Source of the DNA: Actinomycetes bacterium
Lineage (GTDB): Bacteria > Actinomycetota > Actinomycetes > S36-B12 > UBA10799
Length of the DNA stretch: 6,202 nucleotides
Reading direction: 5' to 3'
Assembly: GCA_029779995.1 (NCBI GenBank)
Contig: JAKOZM010000159.1
Span: 1-6,202 of the forward strand
This document shows positions 1-6,202 of the stretch, piece by piece (positions within the stretch are counted from its first letter, which is position 1; each line of letters starts with the position of its first letter). The notes below the pieces were generated by a model. It had not been told where the DNA came from and did no database searches. It saw only the letters and a list, made by a program, of their open reading frames with translations. Made by a program: the position numbers and the translations under genes.

Positions 1-1
1 C

Positions 2-952
2 AACAGCCCGCTGGGTGACAAACTGCTCGACCCGGGTGCCAAGTACGGCAAGACCACCCTGTCGAAGATCGACTTCATTTCATTGTCGATGGCCCTGGTT
101 CTTGGCACCGCCGGTCTGCCGCACGTGCTGATGCGCTTCTACACGGTTCCGACCGCCAAGGAAGCCCGCAAGTCCGTGGTGTACGCCATCACCCTGATCG
201 GTGTGTTCTACCTGTTCAGCCTGGTGCTGGGCTTCGGTGCCGCCGCCCTGGTCGGTGCCGATGTTATCGCGAAGGCGCCAGGCGGAGCGAACTCCGCGGC
301 ACCGCTGCTCGCCTATGAGTTGGGCGGCACGCTGCTGCTGGGCTTCATCTCCGCGGTTGCCTTCGCCACGATCCTGGCGGTGGTCGCCGGTTTGACCATC
401 ACTGCCAGCGCCTCCTTCGCCCATGACGTGTACGCCAACGTCATCAAGAAGAACGAGGTATCAGCCGATGCTGAGGTGCGGGTCGCTCGCATCGCCGCAG
501 TGGTGATCGGCGTGTTCGCAATCCTGGGTGGCATCCTCGCCAAGGACCAGAACATCGCCTTCCTGGTGGCCTTGGCCTTCGCGGTCGCGGCCAGCGCGAA
601 CCTGCCGACCATCCTCTACTCGCTGTTCTGGAAGGGCTTCACCACCCGGGGCGCCCTCTGGAGCATCTACGGTGGTCTGATCTCCTCGATCGGACTGATC
701 CTGTTCTCGCCGGTGGTGTCGGGTAAGCCGATCCCCGAAGGCGCGACCAAGAGCCCCTCGATGCTGCAGGGAGTGGACTTCCACTGGTTCCCGCTGGACA
801 ACCCGGGTCTGGTCTCGATCCCGCTGGCCTTCTTCCTGGGCTGGCTGGGCAGCGTCACCGACCCGACGAAGTCCGACTTGACGAAGTACGCCGAGATGGA
901 GGTCCGGTCGCTGACCGGCGCCGGCGCCGAGAAGGCAACCGTCTCGCACTAA
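2..952 (+). CDS. actP: Cation/acetate symporter ActP, C-terminal part (5' truncated by window)
   Basis: This is a secondary transporter of the sodium:solute symporter (SSS) family, expected in the cytoplasmic membrane, where it takes up acetate and other short carboxylates with a cation. The frame is open from base 2 without a start, so the gene begins upstream; 316 residues remain, against about 550 for E. coli ActP. Visible family marks are the [16 protein letters not shown] segment (fragment residues ~35-50), the [13 protein letters not shown] stretch after a hydrophobic helix (~138-150), and [19 protein letters not shown] followed by [13 protein letters not shown] (~184-220). About seven hydrophobic segments are seen (~26-45, 60-84, 109-135, 163-180, 184-206, 212-236, 263-284), ending in a charged cytoplasmic-looking tail. 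The acetyl-CoA synthetase gene directly downstream supports acetate as substrate. Substrate specificity is inferred from family and context. The gene looks intact as far as seen. Confidence 0.93.
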   Translation, partial: NSPLGDKLLDPGAKYGKTTLSKIDFISLSMALVLGTAGLPHVLMRFYTVPTAKEARKSVVYAITLIGVFYLFSLVLGFGAAALVGADVIAKAPGGANSAAPLLAYELGGTLLLGFISAVAFATILAVVAGLTITASASFAHDVYANVIKKNEVSADAEVRVARIAAVVIGVFAILGGILAKDQNIAFLVALAFAVAASANLPTILYSLFWKGFTTRGALWSIYGGLISSIGLILFSPVVSGKPIPEGATKSPSMLQGVDFHWFPLDNPGLVSIPLAFFLGWLGSVTDPTKSDLTKYAEMEVRSLTGAGAEKATVSH

Positions 953-962
953 CCCTGCAGAC

Positions 963-1003
963 ACCGGCCGGGTGGTGCGAGTTGGCCCCGCCACCCGGCC
1001 GGT
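963..1003 (+). terminator. Inverted repeat between actP and acs, possible terminator or attenuator
   Basis: A perfect 13-bp inverted repeat (ACCGGCCGGGTGG at 963-975, its complement at 991-1003) encloses a 15-nt loop and starts 10 nt after the actP stop. The stem is almost all G-C. There is no T-run, only a pyrimidine-rich tail (CTCTTCCTCTTC), as is common for intrinsic terminators in high-GC actinomycetes. It may end the actP transcript, reduce read-through into acs, or stabilise the upstream mRNA 3' end. The structure is certain at sequence level; the function is inferred. Confidence 0.6.
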
Positions 1004-1033
1004 CACCAATCTCTTCCTCTTCAACCGACGCCC

Positions 1034-1038
1034 AGGAG
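1034..1038 (+). promoter_or_regulatory. Ribosome binding site fixing the acs start
   Basis: AGGAG lies 8 nt before the ATG at 1047. This decides for that start over the in-frame GTG at 972, which would add 25 residues with no likeness to Acs and would run through the 963-1003 hairpin. Confidence 0.8.
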
Positions 1039-1046
1039 CTCACCCA

Positions 1047-2982
<1,936 letters not shown>

Positions 2983-2984
<2 letters not shown>

Positions 2985-3038
2985 GGTTGCGGGCCAAACG
3001 CGTCGGTGAGTGACGCGTTTGGCCCGGGACTTCGCGGG
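2983..3038 (+). repeat. Palindromic intergenic repeat, copy 1
   Basis: A ~56-bp unit beginning within the acs stop codon. It aligns without gaps to 3088-3143, 105 bp further on. Shared parts are GAG, the core GCCAAACGCG / AGTGACG / TTTGGC, and a trailing TCGCGG. This copy has the more perfect palindrome (15-bp stem). The shared core and equal spacing suggest a dispersed repeat family rather than two unrelated terminators. Confidence 0.6.
2990..3026 (+). terminator. Strong hairpin after acs, likely transcription terminator
   Basis: A perfect 15-bp stem (2990-3004 with 3012-3026) around a 7-nt loop GGTGAGT begins 5 nt after the acs stop codon. There is no U-tract, but in a high-GC genome a stem this long and well placed is a plausible intrinsic terminator, and as a palindrome it could also stop leftward transcription. 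It is the core of repeat copy 1. Confidence 0.65.
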
Positions 3039-3087
3039 GGGCGTGTCGATACTGGCGGCAATTCGGGCGGTTCCCAGTCCGGCCCTT

Positions 3088-3143
3088 GAGACCTCGCGCC
3101 AAACGCGACAGTCAGTGACGGCTTTGGCGCGCAGTCTCGCGGT
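3088..3143 (+). repeat. Palindromic intergenic repeat, copy 2
   Basis: Second unit in the same orientation as 2983-3038. The outer arms CGCGCCAAA (3095-3103) and TTTGGCGCG (3123-3131) pair perfectly over 9 bp. Inside, the arms have diverged (CGCGAC against GACGGC), so the stem is interrupted. The loop-side sequence AGTGACG is kept. The unit ends at the first base of the leftward 49-residue ORF's stop codon. Confidence 0.55.
3095..3131 (-). terminator. Hairpin downstream of the leftward HIT cluster, possible terminator
   Basis: The 9-bp G-C-rich outer stem lies 11 nt past the stop codon of the last leftward ORF (3143-3145), mirroring the hairpin that follows acs. With the 2990-3026 hairpin it would insulate two converging transcripts. 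The imperfect inner stem and lack of a T-run make it weaker evidence than the acs hairpin. Confidence 0.4.
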
Positions 3144-3292
3144 CAGGCCGAGAGAGTCCGCGTCCAGTCGTCCAGCGCGATCATTTCGCGGCCCCGCAAC
3201 CAGCCAAGTGCGCCGACAAAGAGCCCGGATTCCAGCAGGTGTTGGAACCTTTCGAGGAACTCCAGCTGGTACTCGGCCGCAGACACGCTCAT
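3143..3292 (-). CDS. Small ORF (49 aa) translationally coupled to the HIT gene; possible gene remnant
   Basis: I do not recognise this with certainty. Its ATG (3292-3290) overlaps the TGA of the upstream HIT gene as ATGA, the usual geometry of translational coupling, and codon use is GC-rich like its neighbours. The product starts MSVSAAEYQLEFLERFQHLL, an amphipathic-looking helix with a conserved-looking ESGLFV after it, and ends in REMIALDDWTRTLSA. There is no signal peptide or clear membrane segment. From memory, residues ~7-26 resemble the N-terminus of longer proteins encoded next to HIT genes of this type, where the text continues roughly FVATYKFALL; here it diverges after FV. It may therefore be the stump of a partner gene with an internal deletion, or a genuine short partner of the HIT protein. 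The stop abuts repeat copy 2, a plausible site for a past rearrangement. Confidence 0.5.
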   Translation of the reverse strand: MSVSAAEYQLEFLERFQHLLESGLFVGALGWLRGREMIALDDWTRTLSA

Positions 3293-3675
3293 GACTGCCA
3301 GTTGCCCTTGCCCATCACCGCGTGCCGGATCCCGCCCCGGGGGTCAGGCACATCGCCGGCGTACCGCGGGATCACATGGACATGCAGATGGAAGACGGTC
3401 TGTCCGGCGGCCGCGCCCTCATTGATGCCGAGGTTGAAGCCGTCCGGGGCATGCGACAGTCGCAGCGACCGCTTGACCTGTCCGACCAACTCGAGGATCG
3501 CCGCCTGCTCGTCGGGCGTCGCTGCGTCCCAGTCCGGGAGCAACCGCCGTGGCACGACCAGGGTGTGGCCGGGCGACACGGGGTACCCGTCCCTGATCGC
3601 GAATGCCGAGTCATTGGCACCGACCCACTGATCGGCAGGTATCTCCAAGAAGGGACTCGACCTCATCGCAGACAC
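3289..3675 (-). CDS. HIT-family protein (histidine triad nucleotide hydrolase/transferase)
   Basis: Small cytoplasmic protein of 128 residues, typical for the HIT superfamily, which hydrolyses or transfers nucleotidyl groups through a histidine-linked intermediate. The triad is intact as FHLHVHVIPRY with His96, His98 and His100. Also seen are the N-terminal sheet AFAIRDGYPVSPGHTLVVPRR (~24-44), the GFNLGINEGAAAGQT stretch (79-93), and the C-terminal DVPDPRGGIRHAV. The ends (IPADQW near the start, DPRGGIRHAV near the end) recall the HIT subfamily found beside or fused to helicase-type genes rather than general HinT proteins; this is recall, not a search. The start is uncertain: GTG at 3675 or ATG at 3666; a TGA lies five codons above the GTG and no strong ribosome site is seen for either. 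It lies 12 nt below the Cys-rich ORF and overlaps the 49-residue ORF by 4 nt, so the three look like one leftward operon. The substrate cannot be deduced. Confidence 0.9.
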   Translation of the reverse strand: MSAMRSSPFLEIPADQWVGANDSAFAIRDGYPVSPGHTLVVPRRLLPDWDAATPDEQAAILELVGQVKRSLRLSHAPDGFNLGINEGAAAGQTVFHLHVHVIPRYAGDVPDPRGGIRHAVMGKGNWQS

Positions 3676-3687
3676 ATCCCGATTCTG

Positions 3688-3888
3688 TCAGTAACCGCGC
3701 CCCTGGCAGATCGGGCAGACTGCGCAGTCCGGGCAGCAGCCATCGCCGAAGAAGGTGGCCGCCTGGGAGTTGAACCCATCGTCGAACGGCTCCCCCCACC
3801 AGTCGTCACCGGTGCCGCGCACCTGCCCCAGCACCAAGGAGGTGTCCTGGCAGTATGGGCTGCAATCCGGGCAGCATCGACGGGCCAC
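3688..3888 (-). CDS. Small Cys-rich protein (66 aa), probable metal-binding
   Basis: Not a family I recognise. The product begins MARRCCPDCSPYC and ends CCPDCAVCPICQGRGY, giving nine cysteines (5, 6, 9, 13, 51, 52, 55, 58, 61) in two clusters that both start CCPDC. Between them is a Cys-free, acidic and aromatic stretch containing DDWWGEPFDDGF and ATFFGDG. CxxC pairs at both ends suggest one zinc-ribbon-like or other metal site made from the two termini, or two small sites. No signal peptide or membrane helix, so probably cytoplasmic. The only start in frame is GTG at 3888 with a weak GAGG 4 nt before it; a stop lies two codons above. About 57 of 66 codons end in G or C, fitting real coding sequence. 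It ends 12 nt before the HIT gene on the same strand, suggesting cotranscription. An antisense reading frame also spans it, but that lacks any family resemblance. Confidence 0.6.
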   Translation of the reverse strand: MARRCCPDCSPYCQDTSLVLGQVRGTGDDWWGEPFDDGFNSQAATFFGDGCCPDCAVCPICQGRGY

Positions 3889-3963
3889 GCAGCCTCATTC
3901 GGCTGTCATCCGCGGCTGTCTTGAGAGCGATCACCCGCTCGCGGCTGTCCAAGGCACCGACCT

Positions 3964-3975
3964 CTACACATCTGG
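3964..3975 (+). promoter_or_regulatory. Candidate operator 12-mer, copy 1 (CTACACATCTGG)
   Basis: Identical 12-mer to the complement of 4091-4102. It also sits in a small local palindrome, CACA-N5-TGTG at 3967-3979. Its repetition in a divergent promoter region suggests a regulator site; which protein binds is unknown. Confidence 0.35.
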
Positions 3976-4057
3976 TGTGACCCCGCGCCCAAAGCGTCAT
4001 TTCTAACCAGCGACACGTTTCTGATGTCCTTTTTGACCGTTTTGCACCGCGTGGCAT

Positions 4058-4069
4058 CTACATATTTGG
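4058..4069 (+). promoter_or_regulatory. Candidate operator 12-mer, copy 2 (CTACATATTTGG)
   Basis: Differs from copy 1 at two positions, both C to T, and has the same orientation. It lies in the AT-rich part of the divergent region. Confidence 0.3.
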
Positions 4070-4090
4070 TTCAGAGCCGGGGCGGCTCAC

Positions 4091-4102
4091 CCAGATGTGT
4101 AG
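4091..4102 (-). promoter_or_regulatory. Candidate operator 12-mer, copy 3, inverted
   Basis: CCAGATGTGTAG is the exact reverse complement of copy 1, 115 bp away. It lies about 20 bp upstream of a TATAC element, close to where a regulator could affect a promoter for the kinase operon. Confidence 0.35.
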
Positions 4103-4166
4103 GGCGAATCTCGTCGCTGGTGTATACGGGCTGGCCAAGAGCACCCGCAGCGCACCTCCTGCACGC

Positions 4167-4172
4167 TAGTTT
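4167..4172 (+). promoter_or_regulatory. Candidate -10 box (TAGTTT) for leaderless transcription of the kinase operon
   Basis: TAGTTT fits the actinobacterial TANNNT -10 pattern and ends 6 nt before the kinase ATG. No purine-rich ribosome site precedes this ATG (the sequence is CACCTC), as expected when transcription starts at the start codon itself. No clear -35 is visible, which is also common in such promoters. Confidence 0.4.
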
Positions 4173-4178
4173 CACCTC

Positions 4179-5354
4179 ATGGATGCCTGGGTGCTGGCGC
4201 TGGTGGCCATCGCCGGGGCCATCGTGCTCGGGATGGCGGTGGCGCGTTGGGTGCGCGGACCAGGCCGGATGGGCACCGAGGCGCAGATGGCGACCTATCG
4301 CACTCTTCACATCGCGAGCCAGGCGGCGCCGTCGCTGCGCGCGGGCCTGACCCAGGCCGGCGCCCAGCGCAGCCTCAAACACCTGCACAACCTGCTCGGT
4401 GTGCCCGCTGTGGGGATCACCGACCGGGTGGAGACACTCGCCCTCGACGGCATCGGGGACAAGCACCGTGAACGCGTGGTCGCCCATGCCCAGGCCGCCC
4501 TGGACACCGGTGTGGCGACTGTCATCAGTGAGACGCACGCGCGCGAGGTGTCGGCAATGTTCCGGTCCGGCGTCGCCGCTCCGCTGACCAGTGACGAGGT
4601 GGTGATCGGAGCATTGGTGGCCTACACCAGCGCCCCGGCAGGTCCGGCGATGATGCGCGCCGTGGAAGAGGTCGCGGGCTTTGTCTCCGGCCAACTCGAC
4701 CTCGCCGAACTTGACCGTACCCGCGCGCGATCGGCTGAGGCAGAGGTCAAGGTCCTGCGGGCGCAGATCTCGCCGCACTTCATCTTCAACTCCTTGACCG
4801 CGATCGCCTCGTTCGTGCGTACCGACCCGGATCGGGCCCGGGAACTGCTGCTGGACTTCGCCGACTTCACGCGGTACTCCTTCCGCTCCCACGGCCGGTA
4901 CACCGCTCTTGCTGAGGAGTTGCGCAGCGTCGAGCAGTACCTGCTGCTCGAGCAGGCCCGCTTCGGCGACCGCCTGCAGGTGAAACTGAGGGTCGATCCG
5001 GAGGTGCTCAGCGTGCGGATCCCGTTCCTGTGCATCCAGCCGTTGGTGGAGAACGCAGTGCGCCACGGCCTTGAGGACCGCGACTCGCCGGGCACGGTGA
5101 GCATCACCGCTGTTGAGCGCGGCGGCGACTGCTGGATCAGTGTGGAGGACGACGGGGTGGGTAACGACCCTGACGTGATCCGGCGCAGCCTGTCCGGGGA
5201 ACCCGGCGACCACGTCGGTATGGCCAACGTGGACGAGCGCCTGCGCCGGGCCTTCGGCGACGATCACGGGCTGGTCGTGGAGACCGCCCCGATGGCCGGG
5301 ACCAAGGTCACCATGCGCGTTCCCAAGTACGCCGAGGGAGTGGTCGATGAGTGA
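4179..5354 (+). CDS. LytS/YehU-like sensor histidine kinase
   Basis: Membrane-anchored sensor of a two-component system, 391 residues. It autophosphorylates on His and passes the phosphate to the regulator encoded next. Layout: one N-terminal membrane helix (~4-24), a cytoplasmic sensor-like region resembling a degenerate GAF fold (~40-175), a short linker helix (~176-195), the His_kinase domain with QISPHFIFNSL and phospho-acceptor His200, and a HATPase_c domain with the N-box QPLVENAVRHGL (Asn292), DDGVG (324-328) and GDHVGMANVDERL (343-355). It lacks the multi-helix 5TM sensor of classic LytS, so the signal is probably read in the cytoplasm or near the membrane. The ATG at 4179 is kept because it supplies the membrane helix; there is no ribosome site before it. 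The end overlaps the regulator start by 8 nt. The ligand is unknown; the nearby acetate genes suggest a carboxylate-related signal, which is inference. Confidence 0.93.
   Translation: MDAWVLALVAIAGAIVLGMAVARWVRGPGRMGTEAQMATYRTLHIASQAAPSLRAGLTQAGAQRSLKHLHNLLGVPAVGITDRVETLALDGIGDKHRERVVAHAQAALDTGVATVISETHAREVSAMFRSGVAAPLTSDEVVIGALVAYTSAPAGPAMMRAVEEVAGFVSGQLDLAELDRTRARSAEAEVKVLRAQISPHFIFNSLTAIASFVRTDPDRARELLLDFADFTRYSFRSHGRYTALAEELRSVEQYLLLEQARFGDRLQVKLRVDPEVLSVRIPFLCIQPLVENAVRHGLEDRDSPGTVSITAVERGGDCWISVEDDGVGNDPDVIRRSLSGEPGDHVGMANVDERLRRAFGDDHGLVVETAPMAGTKVTMRVPKYAEGVVDE
5335..5340 (+). promoter_or_regulatory. Ribosome binding site of the response regulator gene
   Basis: AGGGAG inside the kinase coding region lies 6 nt before the ATG at 5347, supporting that start although it overlaps the kinase end. 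Confidence 0.7.
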
Positions 5355-6102
5355 CGACGGTCTGACCGTGGTGGCGGTGGATGACGAAGCTCCGGCGCTG
5401 GCCGAGCTGGCCTACCTGCTGAGCAACACGAACGGCATCGCGCAGGTCCGCACCGCAGGCACCGCCACTGACGCCCTCGAGCTGCTGCAGGCCGACGACG
5501 TGGACGCGGTGTTCCTCGACATCCGGATGCCTGGCATGGACGGCCTCGCCTTGGCGCGGATCATCGCCCGCTTCGCCGCACCCCCGCCGGTGGTGTTCGT
5601 GACCGCCTACGACTCCCACGCTGTGGACGCATTCGACATCGCCGCCGTGGATTACCTGCTCAAACCGATCCGGGCCGAGCGCCTGGCCCAAGCCGTCGGC
5701 CGCGTCCAGCGGCAACTGGACGCGGAAGTGGAACCCAGCGGTCCGCCCCCGGCGGCCACCGACGAGACCATCGCCGTCGAACTGGGTGGCATGACCCGCT
5801 ACGTGAAGCGCTCGGACATCGTGTTCGTGGAGGCACAGCGCGACTATGTGCGTCTGTACACCCGGGAGGCCTCGCACCTGGTCCGCATCCCGCTGGCCGC
5901 CCTGGAGGAGAAGTGGGAGGCGGCGGGCTTCCTGCGCGTGCACCGACGGTATCTGGTGAACGCGGCGTACGTGGTCGGCCTGCGCTCGGTCGGAGGGCGG
6001 ACCACTGTCGACCTCGGGCACGAACAGTCGGTGCCCGTCAGTCGCCGCCACACTCCGGTGGTCAAGGAGGCGCTGGTGGCCGGGCGGAAGTTGGAACGGT
6101 GA
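5347..6102 (+). CDS. LytTR-family response regulator
   Basis: Cytoplasmic transcription regulator of 251 residues, partner of the preceding kinase. The receiver domain (~7-123) has the acidic pair Asp12/Asp13, the phosphate-accepting Asp58 in VFLDIRMPGMDG, Thr86 in VFVTAYDSHAVDAF, and Lys106 in DYLLKPI, so all catalytic positions are present. A Pro/Ala-rich linker (~128-140) leads to a LytTR DNA-binding domain (~141-247) recognised by IVFVEAQRDYVRLYT, FLRVHRRYLVN and SVPVSRRH. This type binds pairs of short direct repeats in front of its target genes. It overlaps the kinase by 8 nt and the next gene by 4 nt (GTGA), so the three are very likely cotranscribed and coupled. Targets are not visible; by analogy with LytS/LytTR pairs that control pyruvate or other carboxylate transporters, transporter genes nearby are likely candidates. 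Confidence 0.95.
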   Translation: MSDDGLTVVAVDDEAPALAELAYLLSNTNGIAQVRTAGTATDALELLQADDVDAVFLDIRMPGMDGLALARIIARFAAPPPVVFVTAYDSHAVDAFDIAAVDYLLKPIRAERLAQAVGRVQRQLDAEVEPSGPPPAATDETIAVELGGMTRYVKRSDIVFVEAQRDYVRLYTREASHLVRIPLAALEEKWEAAGFLRVHRRYLVNAAYVVGLRSVGGRTTVDLGHEQSVPVSRRHTPVVKEALVAGRKLER

Positions 6103-6202
6103 ACACCCCCCGGCCTCGCCGGGTCATCATCACCGGCCCGCGCCGCGATGTCCGCCGCCGCCGGCCACGGCCCATCACCGATGAGATCGACGACCAGACC
6201 CG
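6099..6202 (+). CDS. N-terminal part of a third operon gene, function unknown (3' truncated by window)
   Basis: A GTG start overlaps the regulator's TGA as GTGA, with GGAAG 8 nt upstream. Thirty-four codons are visible, open to the window end. The product begins MNTPRPRRVIITGPRRDV and continues with an Arg/Pro-rich stretch, then EIDDQT. The strongly basic start fits a cytoplasmic N-terminal tail of a membrane protein. From memory, actinomycete LytTR/kinase operons of this type often continue with a small membrane protein (DUF485-like) and a sodium:solute symporter, and similar basic starts occur there. That assignment rests on synteny only; the visible part carries no diagnostic domain. Confidence 0.6.
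   Translation, partial: MNTPRPRRVIITGPRRDVRRRRPRPITDEIDDQT

Larger units (their letters stand above)
3889..4178. other. Divergent intergenic control region
   Basis: These 290 bp separate the leftward HIT cluster from the rightward kinase operon and hold no ORF I can support. The part near 3990-4070 is distinctly richer in A and T than its surroundings. It contains three related 12-mers (3964-3975, 4058-4069, 4091-4102), a TTGACC at 4033-4038 that could be a -35 element without a convincing -10 at proper spacing, a TATAC at 4123-4127, and a TANNNT box just before the kinase start. CGGCTGTC occurs three times (3900-3907, 3913-3920, 3942-3949). I could not find a convincing promoter for the leftward genes, although it should lie here. 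Confidence 0.6.

Noticed and set aside
972..1046. 25-residue upstream extension of Acs from GTG at 972
   Set aside because: It has no ribosome site, overlaps the actP-acs hairpin and adds non-homologous sequence; ATG at 1047 with AGGAG is far better.
3010..3294. 94-residue plus-strand frame after acs
   Set aside because: It starts inside the terminator hairpin loop, runs through both palindromic repeats and antisense to the 49-residue ORF; no ribosome site and low-complexity Arg/Ser/Ala product.
3322..3924. 200-residue open frame on the plus strand
   Set aside because: It covers the HIT and Cys-rich genes from the opposite strand. The intact HIT triad on the minus strand shows which frame is real there.
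3900..3949. Three copies of CGGCTGTC
   Set aside because: Eight-base GC-rich words at uneven spacing recur easily in such DNA; too weak to call an operator.
3806..4057. 83-residue minus-strand frame extending into the divergent region
   Set aside because: It overlaps the Cys-rich ORF in another frame, has no recognisable features, and crosses AT-rich DNA carrying the repeated 12-mers.
4033..4064. TTGACC followed by TACATA as a sigma-70-type promoter
   Set aside because: The TTGACC is good, but the spacer to TACATA is 20 bp and the -10 match is poor, so it is mentioned only within the intergenic entry.
4071..5267. 398-residue open frame on the minus strand
   Set aside because: Antisense to the histidine kinase, with no domain and low-complexity composition; a shadow frame.

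Overview
This is a GC-rich window with strongly GC-biased third codon positions, GTG as well as ATG starts and short start/stop overlaps. Together with the protein sequences this points to a high-GC actinomycete (Actinomycetota); I cannot place it to genus. The sequence is mostly ordinary chromosomal coding DNA, with one small accessory-looking cluster in the middle.

Left part (2-2984, + strand): the C-terminal part of an ActP-type cation/acetate symporter is followed by a complete acetyl-CoA synthetase (Acs). Together they import acetate and activate it to acetyl-CoA. A perfect 13-bp inverted repeat between them may end or attenuate the actP transcript. A 15-bp hairpin directly follows the acs stop codon.

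Middle part (2985-4178): acs meets a leftward cluster head-on. The gap between them holds two direct copies of a ~56-bp palindromic repeat, one just after each stop codon. The leftward cluster reads, in order of transcription: a 66-residue Cys-rich protein with two CCPDC motifs, a HIT-family nucleotide hydrolase/transferase, and a 49-residue ORF whose ATG overlaps the HIT stop codon. The last looks like either a real coupled micro-protein or the stump of a larger HIT partner gene. The next 290 bp is a non-coding divergent control region with three related 12-mers and a possible leaderless promoter.

Right part (4179-6202, + strand): a LytS-like sensor histidine kinase and a LytTR response regulator overlap by 8 nt. 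The regulator overlaps by 4 nt (GTGA) the start of a third, truncated gene. The three are almost certainly one operon. LytS/LytTR pairs near carboxylate transporters often control uptake of such substrates, so control of acetate or similar acid uptake is a reasonable inference, but nothing in the window proves it.

I found no RNA genes, insertion sequences, CRISPR arrays or phage genes. The less ordinary material is the small-protein/HIT cluster, the paired palindromic repeats and the motif-bearing divergent region.
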